From Ktedonobacter racemifer DSM 44963 (GTDB lineage: Bacteria; Chloroflexota; Ktedonobacteria; Ktedonobacterales; Ktedonobacteraceae), in assembly GCF_000178855.1 (NCBI RefSeq), contig NZ_ADVG01000002.1, positions 744,001 to 808,000 of the forward strand: DNA of 64,000 nucleotides, read 5' to 3'. Under the pieces are notes generated by a model, which saw only the letters and a program-made list of their open reading frames with translations, did not search any database and was not told where the DNA came from. Positions 9,331 through 17,421 of this stretch are shown here, in pieces. The position numbers were made by a program, and so were the translations under genes. Position 1 is the first letter of the stretch. The number at the start of each line of letters is the position of its first letter.

Positions 9331-9876
9331 ATGCATATCCTGACCATTTCTGGCAGCCTGCGCGCCAGTTCGACGAACACGACCCTGGTGCGCGCAATTA
9401 TGCGCCTGGCACCTTCGCATATGACGTTTACCCTCTACGAAGGCCTGGCCGATCTGCCCCATTTTTCGCCCGATCTGGATGGCGACGAGCCGCCAGCGAC
9501 AGTACGTACTCTACGTCAGCAACTTCAAAATGCCGCGGGCGTCCTCATCTGCACGCCCGAGTACGCCTTCGGTGTTCCAGGAGTCCTCAAGAATGCGCTC
9601 GATTGGACGGTATCTTCGGGAGAGTTCTCAGATAAACCGGTCGCCGCCATCAGCGCCTCTCCATTATGGGGTGGAGGGGAGAATGCCCATGCCTCGCTCC
9701 TGCTCACGCTGAAGGCGCTAGGCACCAAAGTTCCCGAGCAAGGGAAGCTCATGATTCCTCATATCAACAAGAAACTGGATGCCAATGGCGATATCTCAGA
9801 TACCGAGACCAGGCAGGCACTCACAGGGCTCCTCGAGACCCTGGCTCAGACCATTACTGCGGCATCTGATAAATAG
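9331..9876 (+). CDS. NADPH-dependent FMN reductase (chromate/quinone reductase type)
   Basis: A 181-aa flavodoxin-fold protein. The phosphate-binding loop ISGSLRASSTNTTLVRAI at the N-terminus and PEYAFGVPGVLKNALDWT in the middle are the two signatures of the NADPH-dependent FMN reductase family (ChrR/YieF, ArsH-like). It would be a soluble flavoenzyme reducing quinones, chromate or free flavin with NAD(P)H, commonly as protection from redox cycling. The start ATG 9331 has GAAAGGAA 7 nt upstream. The SoxR-like promoter immediately before it fits induction by redox-active compounds. A terminator hairpin follows. Family call is firm; the physiological substrate is unknown. Confidence 0.9.
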   Translation: MHILTISGSLRASSTNTTLVRAIMRLAPSHMTFTLYEGLADLPHFSPDLDGDEPPATVRTLRQQLQNAAGVLICTPEYAFGVPGVLKNALDWTVSSGEFSDKPVAAISASPLWGGGENAHASLLLTLKALGTKVPEQGKLMIPHINKKLDANGDISDTETRQALTGLLETLAQTITAASDK

Positions 9877-9895
9877 AAAAAAGCATCCCTATAAA

Positions 9896-9926
9896 AATGT
9901 AGCGGTGATGATCTCGCCGCTACATT
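9896..9926. terminator. Hairpin between convergent genes
   Basis: Arms 9896-9905 and 9917-9926 pair over 10 bp. The hairpin lies between the FMN reductase and the convergent histidine-kinase-like gene, so it could stop both transcripts. Confidence 0.6.
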
Positions 9927-9959
9927 CCGGGCACACCATACCCTCGTCCCCAGCTTTTC

Positions 9960-10742
9960 TCATGCTGCCAATGGGAAGGAAACGTAAATGATCTCTTGCT
10001 CACTTGAGTCTTGCTCACTCCACATATGTCCTCCATGCTCTCTAATCAGTTTGTAACAGAGGGCCATACAGAGATTCTGATCCCTTTCATCAAGCGTCTG
10101 AGACCATACTTCAAACAATTCAGTCGACTTTGACCTCCGAGCCATCAAAGCGTCATGTATGTGTATGGCTATTCTGGCCTCGTGAAGAGCGTATGCGGCA
10201 TCCTGACACAATGTTACCTTGACATCTACTGGAACCGTCCTGGCATCGTTAGTGGTTAGATGCATGAGAATATGCTCTAACGCAAAGGTTAGCCACTGCG
10301 AGTCGCACATAATATAGCAAGGTGTAGGCGACAGCTCTAGATACCAAACATCTCTCTCGTAGAGCAACCTCAGTTGGTTTGTGATCTCCTCTACCAACAA
10401 GTTCAAATTATTTTTCACAAAACGCGCAGAAAAATGCTCTTTATCCAGATTGGCAGATAAGTCACGAAGCCGGGCCAGAAAAGTGTTCAGCCGCATCTCT
10501 GTAGAATGCATGGCTTGTAAATAGGGCGCACAACGTTGCTTTTGTTGCTCCCACCCTCTTTTAGCAACATCAGGTGAAATCTCCTGTGCTTCGCTATGCA
10601 CAACTCGTTCGAGAAGTTGAGTGTATCCCGAAATTGTCGCGAGCCCATTACCCATAACGTGATGGATGATCTCCAGCAATGAGTAGCTGATGAGGCTCTC
10701 GCTTATCAACTTGCATGCCCTGGGTGGTGTCTCCTCTTGCAT
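9960..10742 (-). CDS. Degenerate histidine-kinase-like protein without sensor domain
   Basis: A 260-aa soluble protein. Near residues 25-45 EIIHHVMGNGLATISGYTQL resembles a HisKA H-box (His then Asn-x-Leu-x-x-I). The last 40 residues, LCYKLIREHGGHMWSEQ, resemble the end of the HATPase domain after the G2 box (usually GLGLxICKxIVExHGG). The G1 and G2 glycines are absent, and the N-box region (ALEHILMHLTTNDA) lacks the usual NLxxNAxKY text. No membrane or PAS/GAF segment is present. It may be a catalytically dead kinase, a phosphotransfer or dimerisation partner, or a decaying gene. Start ATG 10742 has GGAGAGA upstream. No response regulator is adjacent. Confidence 0.6.
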   Translation of the reverse strand: MQEETPPRACKLISESLISYSLLEIIHHVMGNGLATISGYTQLLERVVHSEAQEISPDVAKRGWEQQKQRCAPYLQAMHSTEMRLNTFLARLRDLSANLDKEHFSARFVKNNLNLLVEEITNQLRLLYERDVWYLELSPTPCYIMCDSQWLTFALEHILMHLTTNDARTVPVDVKVTLCQDAAYALHEARIAIHIHDALMARRSKSTELFEVWSQTLDERDQNLCMALCYKLIREHGGHMWSEQDSSEQEIIYVSFPLAA

Positions 10743-10843
10743 CTTATCTCTCCACTATTAGTATTTCTCTGTTTCACTGTATAATTTTCAGCAAGCAGAA
10801 CAGGAAAGAGAGCAGAAAGCCACAAAGACACAGTCAGAGCAAG

Positions 10844-11365
10844 CTAATGATAAAAGTAATGGGCGCGCCTCCACCCGGAGCCTGAATCATTCCAATAGCT
10901 CACATTGCTGCAATTGAGCTCTCGAAACCAGCTTCCTGTCTGATTGGTTCCCTTAAAAGTAACATTTATCCGATTGCCATAACCAGAGATATCGGCGACC
11001 ACGGCGGTATGGCCATACGGCGGAGCGAAACTGCCATCCCAGACGGCAATATCGCCAACACGCAAAAAGCCCCATGGCTCCTGGTGCCAGCCTTTTTGCG
11101 GGAGCAAAGAAATAAGTTCACTGGCCTGGGCAAAACTTCCTATATTGCCATTGACATAGCGATCCACATATGTACCACACTGGCAATATACCGCGTCTCG
11201 AGAGCTAGAGGTCTTGCTCCTCTGCGCTGATGCCTGAGATAGTAATGTATGCGTCATACGATGCGAGATAGCGACAGAGGCATAGCCTGCCTGGGGGATG
11301 ACATTGAGAAGTAAGACACATAGAAACATGACCAGGGCGTACTGTCTCCAGGGGGATACTTTCAT
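10844..11365 (-). CDS. Secreted CHAP-domain protein (cell-wall amidase/endopeptidase type)
   Basis: A 173-aa exported protein with a signal peptide at residues 1-32 (MKVSPWRQYALVMFLCVLLL, ending near AGYAS). The CHAP Cys is in AVYCQCGTYVDRYV and the His in GHTAVVADI, with the family's GDIAVWD between them. Such proteins cleave peptidoglycan cross-links or stem peptides outside the membrane. Only one domain is present and no cell-wall-binding repeat is seen. ATG 11365 was chosen because AGAAGGA lies 8 nt upstream; GTG 11383 is an in-frame alternative. The gene stands alone on its strand, with the hairpin copy D about 140 bp upstream. Confidence 0.85.
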   Translation of the reverse strand: MKVSPWRQYALVMFLCVLLLNVIPQAGYASVAISHRMTHTLLSQASAQRSKTSSSRDAVYCQCGTYVDRYVNGNIGSFAQASELISLLPQKGWHQEPWGFLRVGDIAVWDGSFAPPYGHTAVVADISGYGNRINVTFKGTNQTGSWFRELNCSNVSYWNDSGSGWRRAHYFYH

Positions 11366-11506
11366 AGACAATTCCTTCTCCACAGCTATTTGCTAATACT
11401 TAATCCATTATTCCCTGAAGGCATTTAAGCAACATTTACATGCTTTATCCTTTCTTTCATAACCTCTGCTTCAACAACCTCTAACTAATACTACTTGCAA
11501 ATTATT

Positions 11507-11590
11507 TCAGGTAGGTGATGTGATGCAGATTGGCAGCCTGTGGCTGCCAATCTGCATCACATCACCTACCTGAGCGAGCGCCGCAGGCGC
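11507..11590. repeat. Perfect long hairpin (about 32-bp arms) with GC-rich tag, family copy D
   Basis: Arms 11507-11538 and 11542-11573 are complementary with a 3-nt loop. Immediately outside lies GCGCCGCAGGCGC (11578-11590), the reverse complement of the tag found beside copies B (17141) and C (27163). The loop-proximal bases are nearly those of copy A. The hairpin is between the CHAP gene and the broken lipoprotein gene, about 50 bp beyond the latter's stop. Confidence 0.9.
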
Positions 11591-12685
11591 GAGAAGTCAC
11601 GCCAAAAGCTTGCACAATGGCGTTAACGAGCATCAGGAATACGGATATGGAAAAGGCTATTCCCATCCTCCCAGTAGTGGGCATAGAGATAGGCCCCGCT
11701 GCTCGAACTCCTGGCGATGCTGGCGCTCCAGCAGAAAGCGCATCCCTCGTTGGCGGTATAGCGTAATGGACTTGAGAGCACCTGCCAACCTGCTAGATGT
11801 GGATTCCATATCCACAGTCTGAAGCTGGCCACTGGCTGTTGCAAGGCCTGCTTTGTTATTCCAGTCTGGGGATCGGCGCCAAAGGCGAGCAAACGTCCAT
11901 CGCTGGTGACTGCCAACACCTGGAGCAGTCCAGAGCGCTCACCACTTCTTCCCGGCACAGGCAGGGCAGGCAATTGCGCCCACTCTCTCTCATTCTCGCT
12001 CTGGTAGACCTGCGTCTGATACAGGTGAGATGGAAGTTACTCATGGGCCAAGGCATAGAGAGGAGTCGCCTGGGATGGCTCTTGTCCCGGCGCAGTTAGT
12101 AAAAAGGTGCCGACCTGTTCGGGTAATGAGGCCTGCGCCTGCCAAGAATTGCCCGCATTATGGCTCACCCATAGGATGGAGCGCGAAGACCCGGAGGTAG
12201 AAGAGAGATGGGTCACGATGGTCGCCAGGCCCTTCCCATCGCCTGTCACCTGAGGTCGCGAGAAGAAGACCCCCTGCCCCAGACCACTATCCGCGTGCGT
12301 CCAGGTACGATGATCAGCGAAACGCTCCAGGATACTTACCTGGGGACCGTGCTCGGATAAACTATATGCATACCACCAGTAGAGATGCTCTTCAGTGGCT
12401 GCAATCTGGCAAAAGTCTGCCCCTTTTCCCGTGGGTGCGATAGAGGCATGGGGAACACGCTGCCAGTTATCCCCATTGTTACTACTGATAAAGAGCATGT
12501 CCTGGTCGCAGGCGCGTTGCTTCTCGACGTTATTGGTAATCATGACCGCGACCAGCGCCGACTGAGCCTCCGTGCTTGCGAAAGAGCAACCAGTGCCCGT
12601 AGCCCCTCGCAAGTTGATACGCCTCCACTGCCCCTCGCCACGACTCTTCTTCCAAAGGACAATAGGGCCTGGAGCTACGGCACTA

Positions 12686-12690
12686 CCAGT
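12686..12690 (+). repeat. Target-site duplication CCAGT (other copy at 14928-14932)
   Basis: CCAGT occurs directly outside each terminal inverted repeat in the same orientation. Removing one copy with the IS restores the lipoprotein frame, which supports a 5-bp staggered insertion. Confidence 0.88.
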
Positions 12691-12710
12691 CCCACGAATT
12701 GCGCAACGAG
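12691..12710 (+). repeat. Left terminal inverted repeat of the IS
   Basis: CCCACGAATTGCGCAACGAG here is matched exactly by its reverse complement at 14908-14927. Further inward GTGTAA recurs in both ends with a 3-nt offset, so weaker similarity extends beyond the perfect 20 bp. Confidence 0.93.
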
Positions 12711-12922
12711 ACTGTGTAAGAGCTTATCGTTGAGTGAGGAGACGAAAGCTCCTCGGAACAGGAAGACATGCTCAAAAGAAGGAAGCAAAACAGGGTAAAA
12801 GGAAGCAAAAAGATCAGAAAGTAAGGGAAACAGAGGAAAAATTAGGCAAAGAAGGCAGGAAGCGTTGCACGGAGAAGTCAGCCTTCCCGAGGAGAGAGAC
12901 CCAACGGCGAGCGATCACGGGG

Positions 12923-14827
12923 TTAGGCGGTCAATAGACCCAGCGAGGCCGCAAAGCTTTCCGGCACCCCGAAGAGGGTGATCGTACACCGACCAATCGT
13001 TGAAGCAGCCTCATTGTGTGCGAATCGCTCTTCCCACGAGAGCCGGAAATGGGCCCGCTCTGCCCGAGAAAGGATCGGTGGAGACGGAGCAGGGCCAGGT
13101 TGATCGAGAGACTCCAGGTGCACGTCAACTCGTTGGTGACGTAAGAGTTGCATACAGGCTCGACGGTGCTGCCTGCGGCTCCAGTCACGCCAGAGCAAGG
13201 GAGCAGAGCCAACCTGGAGGGGATGAAGCAGCACACTGACCCGACGTGGTTTCTGGGTGTTCCCGCCATGCCACTGACACTGTTCGCGTAACCGGCAGTC
13301 TCGACAGTGGCTGATACGCGCTGCGTACACCAGCCGCAGGCTCCCATCAGCCTCCCGGCGCTCTTCTGTTGCAAACAGTGCTTGCCCGGCCGGACAACGC
13401 AAGGTGCCATCAGGCTGAAGGGCAAAGTCGCATCCGGAGAAGCGGCCCTGTTTGAACGGCAAGGCCACTACTGCTGGGGCATAGCCGCAGGCAGGAGCGG
13501 TGGGCTCTTTGGCTGGCGAGAGAGCAGGAGCAAACTCGGTGGTGCGGAGTGGTTCAGGCTCCAGGTGATGCCCCAATTCCAGGCGCAAGTTCCAGACCCA
13601 CTGTGAGACGATCTGCCAGACTTCCTGCCCGCAAGCGGCATGAGAACACCAACGATCAGGCTCTTGCTCCATGTCCTCATCGGAGAGTGTCGTTTCAAAG
13701 GCGCCACGATGCAGATACAGCGCGACGACATCGGCAGCAGTAAAGGCCTCCTGCGGCAATTTCGTCAAGAAGAGTTCGTAGATGAGCCCATCGCGTTCGA
13801 CTCCAATGCGCTTCTTTGTCGGGCCTGCAGGATGGGTCGCTACGACGAGGCGGCAACACAATCCGCTGCTGCCCACCGCAACCTCTGGGCAATCATAGAG
13901 CGTGCGGATCAGGGTACTTTCCGGGCGAGAGAATTGCTGATCAGCAGGCAGGTGCAAACGTGCCTGGACGACAGGCAGATCAAGGAGTCCATACTCTTTG
14001 CTGCGCATCACGAAAGCGAACCCGCGCAAATCGGCCAGGACGGCTCCAGTCCCATACAAACCATCAAGCCGCAGCAGAGCGTGCTTGTCTGGAAACTGGT
14101 GTGCTTTCAGGTAGGAGCCAATCATCTCCACTGCTCGACGCAACTCCTTTCGATACTCCCCGTTGCCGGGGTTGCCGAAGGTGCCGAGCCACTGGGAGGA
14201 ATGCGCTTGCAGGACGGTTGTGCGGGTCCGCACGATTTCCCCTCGCTTGCGACCCGTGTAGCCAGGTGTGCACACGTCTTCCAGCCGACGCTGGCAGACA
14301 GGCAACTCCGGGCTCTGTGGTAAGGCACGTTGCCGGGCGGCCTCGCGTGTGCCATCAATATCGAACACCTTCCACGCGTTCCCTGCTCGGTCGGTGAGCC
14401 CACTGGGTTGCTGCTCGAAGTCTGGCTGTCGCCCGAGCAGATCTTCGAGAAACAGCGCACGCAAGGCTTCGACTGCTTCCGGGGTCAGGGCGGCCAAAAA
14501 ACGCGAGAGCGTGGAACGAGCTGGCAAACAATCTCGTCCGAAGAGTGCCATGAAAGCTGGCGCAAAGGGATGCAGGCGCTCATAGAACGCTTCGAGCGTG
14601 CGTTCGCCGCTCACGGCATAGCCGAAGAGCACCGCCAGAAAATCGACGACCTCATAGTGCCCGAACCGACGCCGGGCGAAGCGCACACGCTCGGAAATCT
14701 TCGTGAGCACGCCGATGCGTCGAAGATACTGAGCGATGACCACCACCTCCCCAAACCAGGAGGGTGTCAAAGAGACGGAGTGCGAAGTGGCCTGGATGGT
14801 GATCGGCGAATCAGTGATAGTATTCAC
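12923..14827 (-). CDS. IS transposase, DDE type (IS1182/IS4-like)
   Basis: About 634 aa, intact. Residues early in the protein (RRFGHYEVVDFLAVLFGYAV, then ARSTLSRFLAAL) form the N-terminal DNA-binding part. The DDE core shows Asp in KVFDIDGT, Asp in LLRLDGLYGTG and Glu in YLHRGAFETTLSDEDMEQ (Y-R-E motif). A Cys-rich segment CRDCRLREQC near residue 510 resembles the C-terminal zinc-like part of IS1182-type transposases. GTG 14827 has a strong AAGGAGG 5 nt upstream and is preferred; ATG 14857 is 10 codons earlier with a poorly spaced site. The gene lies inside a lipoprotein gene. Confidence 0.88.
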   Translation of the reverse strand: MNTITDSPITIQATSHSVSLTPSWFGEVVVIAQYLRRIGVLTKISERVRFARRRFGHYEVVDFLAVLFGYAVSGERTLEAFYERLHPFAPAFMALFGRDCLPARSTLSRFLAALTPEAVEALRALFLEDLLGRQPDFEQQPSGLTDRAGNAWKVFDIDGTREAARQRALPQSPELPVCQRRLEDVCTPGYTGRKRGEIVRTRTTVLQAHSSQWLGTFGNPGNGEYRKELRRAVEMIGSYLKAHQFPDKHALLRLDGLYGTGAVLADLRGFAFVMRSKEYGLLDLPVVQARLHLPADQQFSRPESTLIRTLYDCPEVAVGSSGLCCRLVVATHPAGPTKKRIGVERDGLIYELFLTKLPQEAFTAADVVALYLHRGAFETTLSDEDMEQEPDRWCSHAACGQEVWQIVSQWVWNLRLELGHHLEPEPLRTTEFAPALSPAKEPTAPACGYAPAVVALPFKQGRFSGCDFALQPDGTLRCPAGQALFATEERREADGSLRLVYAARISHCRDCRLREQCQWHGGNTQKPRRVSVLLHPLQVGSAPLLWRDWSRRQHRRACMQLLRHQRVDVHLESLDQPGPAPSPPILSRAERAHFRLSWEERFAHNEAASTIGRCTITLFGVPESFAASLGLLTA

Positions 14828-14907
14828 ATATGCCTCCTTTGTCAGGAATCTTTTCATTCTTCCTCTAAAGAAGGCATATTTTTAGGCCTGCTAGCTACAG
14901 ATTACAC

Positions 14908-14927
14908 CTCGTTGCGCAATTCGTGGG
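14908..14927 (-). repeat. Right terminal inverted repeat of the IS
   Basis: An exact reverse complement of the left repeat at 12691-12710. It lies about 50 bp upstream of the transposase ATG 14857. Confidence 0.93.
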
Positions 14928-15157
14928 CCAGTGCAGAGATAGAGCATATCGGGATCATGGGGAGCAACCGTATAGGCAAGCAATGGACCAGGCAGTGGTA
15001 TACGCTCCCAGTTGGCTGAGGGAATCTGTGCTGGCTGAGAGCCTCCCGTACTCATCGAAGAGAGCGTATTCTCTGGCGCGCAGCCCACTAGAAGGAGTAC
15101 GCAGCATAAAAGAGCCAGCAGTGAGCTACTACTCAGCCGTTGCCGTAGCGTGTGCAT

Positions 15158-15273
15158 AGGCGGAAATCCTTTTCAATGACATCGCATCATAGCGATTTGC
15201 AAGCAATATATCTTTTTTTTACAAGATTATACAGCTTTTCGAACAGAATTTGCCAAGGCTGACACGCTATCAA
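15158..15273. other. Short spacer with a T-run
   Basis: An AT-rich region between the broken lipoprotein gene and the first AraC gene, both on the minus strand. It presumably holds the lipoprotein promoter. No clear motif was found. Confidence 0.3.
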
Positions 15274-16086
15274 CTACAGCAAGGGCAAGCCCATAACTAG
15301 AGGCGGATCAGTCAGGCGCGGGGGATGCAGGACCAGGTCGGCGTTGCCAGACACAAGACCAGCCTGGACGACAAGCGGGGACATATTACTGCCGAGCAAG
15401 ATCTTCTCGCCCGGAAGCAGGCAGGCCCGGAGATCCGCAGCCTGCGGAAACGCGGCGGAACGTAGGTAATACACCCCGTCGACAACCCCATGCAGCGCAT
15501 ATGTGCCTGCTGCGTGCAGCTTCGTGCAACGCACAGGTGCCCCCTGAGGAATAGGGCTGGTAAAGAGACCAACGTAGATTGTGCCTTGAAAAGATGCAGG
15601 AGCACTGATCCATCCCCGGATCGTGTTTTTCATCCGCGTATTAGGGCTTCCTGGGAAACGCTTCGCCGCCGGTTCTACCAGTTCTTCTATAAGGGGCGGC
15701 TCAAATTCATGCGCGCGTTGACGCAAGAGGCGAGGAGACAGGCCCACCAGTTGGGTAAAACGCGTTGTGAAAGAACCCATGCTGGTATAGCCAACCTCAA
15801 AACAAATATCGGTCACGCTGAGCGAGGTGGTCAACAGTAAACGCCTGGCCGCTTGAAAGCGTAAGGCTGAGAGAAATTCCACTGGAGGAATGCCGATCAG
15901 GCGGCGAAAAACCCGGTTAAAGTGATAGGAACTCAGGCAAGCAACCGAAGCCAGGTCTTCCAGCGCCAGGTCCTCATTCATGTGGGCATGCATGACCTGG
16001 ATCACACATTCAATGGCCTGCATGTGAATATCCAGCGTCTCATAGCGCGCAAGGCCTTGATCCGACGCTGGCGATGCGATTTGCAT
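15274..16086 (-). CDS. AraC-family transcriptional regulator
   Basis: A 270-aa regulator with its DNA-binding domain at the N-terminus. The two AraC helix-turn-helices cover residues ~15-115 (LEDLASVACLSSYHFNRVFR; then SVTDICFEVGYTSMGSFTTR and FTQLVGLSPRLLR). The C-terminal ~140 residues (GTIYVGLFTSPIPQGAPV onward) form an unrecognised beta-rich domain, presumably for ligand binding. HTH-first architecture resembles the MarA/Rob-like and GyrI-fused groups. The start ATG 16086 has GGGAGG 6 nt upstream. The gene is divergent from a second AraC gene, with about 150 bp between them. Target genes are unknown; the MFS/ligase operon downstream of its neighbour is a possibility. Confidence 0.88.
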   Translation of the reverse strand: MQIASPASDQGLARYETLDIHMQAIECVIQVMHAHMNEDLALEDLASVACLSSYHFNRVFRRLIGIPPVEFLSALRFQAARRLLLTTSLSVTDICFEVGYTSMGSFTTRFTQLVGLSPRLLRQRAHEFEPPLIEELVEPAAKRFPGSPNTRMKNTIRGWISAPASFQGTIYVGLFTSPIPQGAPVRCTKLHAAGTYALHGVVDGVYYLRSAAFPQAADLRACLLPGEKILLGSNMSPLVVQAGLVSGNADLVLHPPRLTDPPLVMGLPLL

Positions 16087-16240
16087 GATAGCCTCCCTTA
16101 CTATTAGAGCTTTTGTTATGAGGTTATTCTTTTCGACCGGGCCAAAGGCGGCAACGATGAAGAACAGCGCAAAAATGGACCACTAGAACGGATTTTCTCC
16201 TGCTATACTTGGGGTAGTGATCACGAGGAGGAGGAACGCC

Positions 16241-17119
16241 ATGGACTACCGGATGTGCATCCAGAAGAGTATTGATTATATTGAGGAGCATCTGCGCGCC
16301 TGTATTACCGTCGATGAGTTGGCACAGATCGCCGGGTTCTCCACCTACCATTACTATCGAATCTTTAATGCCTACGTTGGTGTACCAGTGGTGGAGTATA
16401 TCAGACGCAGGCGCCTGGCGTACGCCGCCACTGAACTCATACGCGGCAAGCGTATCCTCGATATCGCCATGGACTATGGCTTTGATACCTACAATGGCTT
16501 CGCGAAGGCGTTCCGTAAGACGTATGGCTGTTCACCAGAACAGTACCGCAGCCATGTATCAGGGCAGCTACCCCAAAAGGTAAATTTGCTTCTTTTTCAG
16601 GAATACAATATCCTAGGAGGAATCGTTGTGGAACCAAAGATTATCAGCAAACCCGCAGCTAAAGTCGCGGGCTATGAACTCAAAACGACATGTCTTGAGG
16701 GCAAAAATTTGCAGGAGATTCCGGCCTTCTGGTCAGCCATGACCCCGGAGAAGTTCGCCACACTCCATAAAACGTTTCCTGTCGTGCATCACAATGAGTT
16801 GGGCCTCTGCTATCCGCCCGACAGCGTTACCGGCGACTTCTCGTATGTCATCGCCGTCGAGGTCGAGAACTATGATGGCGTTCCGGCAGACATGTTTCGC
16901 GGTGAGGTACCTGAGGCAACCTATGCCGTCTTTACCGTGCCTCCGGTTGAGAACATAGGGCCGGAATTCTCGAATGCCATTCAGGGGACATGGAAATATA
17001 TCATGACCACCTGGTTCCCCGAGTCCGGCTACGAGTTCGCCGAGGGCAAAGTCGATTACGAGCTCTACTACGATGCCACCAAAGTAGAGATCTATATCCC
17101 CATCAAGAAAAAAGCCTGA
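16241..17119 (+). CDS. AraC regulator with GyrI-like effector domain
   Basis: A 292-aa protein. Residues ~1-105 are an AraC DNA-binding domain (ITVDELAQIAGFSTYHYYRI; RILDIAMDYGFDTYNGFAKA; FRKTYGCSPEQYR). Residues ~130-290 are a GyrI-like/Bacterial effector-binding domain (PKIISKPAAKVAGYELKTTC, VEIYIPIKKKA at the end). Proteins of this build (Rob/SbmC-like) bind hydrophobic small molecules and switch on export or detoxification genes. ATG 16241 was chosen because GAGGAGGAGG lies just upstream. It is divergent from the other AraC gene and about 300 bp before an MFS-led operon that it could regulate (inference). Hairpin copy B follows its stop. Confidence 0.9.
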   Translation: MDYRMCIQKSIDYIEEHLRACITVDELAQIAGFSTYHYYRIFNAYVGVPVVEYIRRRRLAYAATELIRGKRILDIAMDYGFDTYNGFAKAFRKTYGCSPEQYRSHVSGQLPQKVNLLLFQEYNILGGIVVEPKIISKPAAKVAGYELKTTCLEGKNLQEIPAFWSAMTPEKFATLHKTFPVVHHNELGLCYPPDSVTGDFSYVIAVEVENYDGVPADMFRGEVPEATYAVFTVPPVENIGPEFSNAIQGTWKYIMTTWFPESGYEFAEGKVDYELYYDATKVEIYIPIKKKA

Positions 17120-17140
17120 GTTTTCTAAGTGTCTGCTTGT

Positions 17141-17216
17141 GCGCCTGCGGCGCACAGGGTAAAGAGGGAGGGGCATGTGGCGCGGACAATTCCGCGCCAC
17201 ATGCCCCTCCCTCTTT
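17141..17216. repeat. GC-rich tag plus perfect long hairpin (26-bp arms), family copy B
   Basis: The tag GCGCCTGCGGCGC is at 17141-17153. Arms 17161-17186 and 17191-17216 are exactly complementary with the 4-nt loop CAAT. It lies 20-100 bp after the AraC/GyrI gene and may act as its terminator, although no U-tract follows. The tag and spacing match copy C at 27163-27238. Confidence 0.92.
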
Positions 17217-17360
17217 CAGTCAAAGATTCACCCGTCCGAGAGACAAAGTATCCAATTTGCCCCCATCAAAAAAATAAATTGAGGAAATTCACAAACTCTT
17301 TTTAATCTTTCTTTAATTTTATGGGCTACTCTTAAAGGAGATCGAAGATAGAGACAGGCA
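17217..17360. other. AT-rich region before the MFS operon
   Basis: Short AT-rich segment rich in TTTAAT-like stretches, a plausible site for the promoter of the MFS/ligase operon. No unambiguous -35/-10 pair is marked. Confidence 0.3.
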
Positions 17361-17388
17361 GTTTGCATTGAATTTATTCAATGCAAAC
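17361..17388. promoter_or_regulatory. 28-bp perfect palindrome, probable operator
   Basis: Arms GTTTGCATTGAAT (17361-17373) and its exact complement (17376-17388) are separated by 2 nt. The palindrome ends 33 nt before the MFS start codon, so a repressor bound here would block the promoter or elongation. Size and symmetry fit a TetR- or GntR-type dimer site. The adjacent AraC proteins usually bind asymmetric direct repeats, so the cognate factor may be elsewhere. Confidence 0.65.
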
Positions 17389-17421
17389 AGGGTGTCGTAG
17401 GATGAATTAGGAGTATGTTTC

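Larger units (their letters stand above)
12691..14927 (-). mobile_element. Complete DDE insertion sequence (2,237 bp, IS1182/IS4-like)
   Basis: The element is bounded by perfect 20-bp terminal inverted repeats (12691-12710 and 14908-14927) and flanked by the 5-bp direct duplication CCAGT. It carries a single intact transposase gene on the minus strand. Its precise excision in silico restores the reading frame of the host lipoprotein gene, which fixes the ends and shows that the insertion is real and fairly recent. About 210 purine-rich non-coding bases (12711-12922) lie between the left repeat and the transposase stop. Family assignment is tentative. Confidence 0.92.
11623..15157 (-). pseudogene. 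Secreted lipoprotein with sialidase/BNR-like repeats, broken by an IS and a stop codon
   Basis: The gene starts at ATG 15157 with a lipoprotein signal (SSLLALLCCVLLLVGCAPEN; lipobox LVGC) and runs into the IS at 14927. It resumes at 12690 and continues to 11623. Removing the IS plus one copy of the 5-bp target duplication joins LYLCTG to SAVAPGPIVLWKK in the same frame and gives a 431-codon gene. BNR-like text such as LFISSNNGDNWQRV and ILWVSHNAGNSWQAQ suggests a beta-propeller of the sialidase/photosystem-stability-factor type, probably a surface-attached sensor or binding protein. A second lesion is an in-frame TAA at 12037-12039, which could arise from one base change in a CAA codon. The family call is by repeat style only. 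Confidence 0.85.

Noticed and set aside
12711..12937. A Lys/Glu-rich 67-aa frame in the IS left end
   Set aside because: It arises from purine-rich non-coding DNA between the terminal repeat and the transposase stop; low complexity and no ribosome site.
13640..14323. A 227-aa plus-strand frame inside the IS
   Set aside because: Antisense shadow of the transposase, without similarity or ribosome site.
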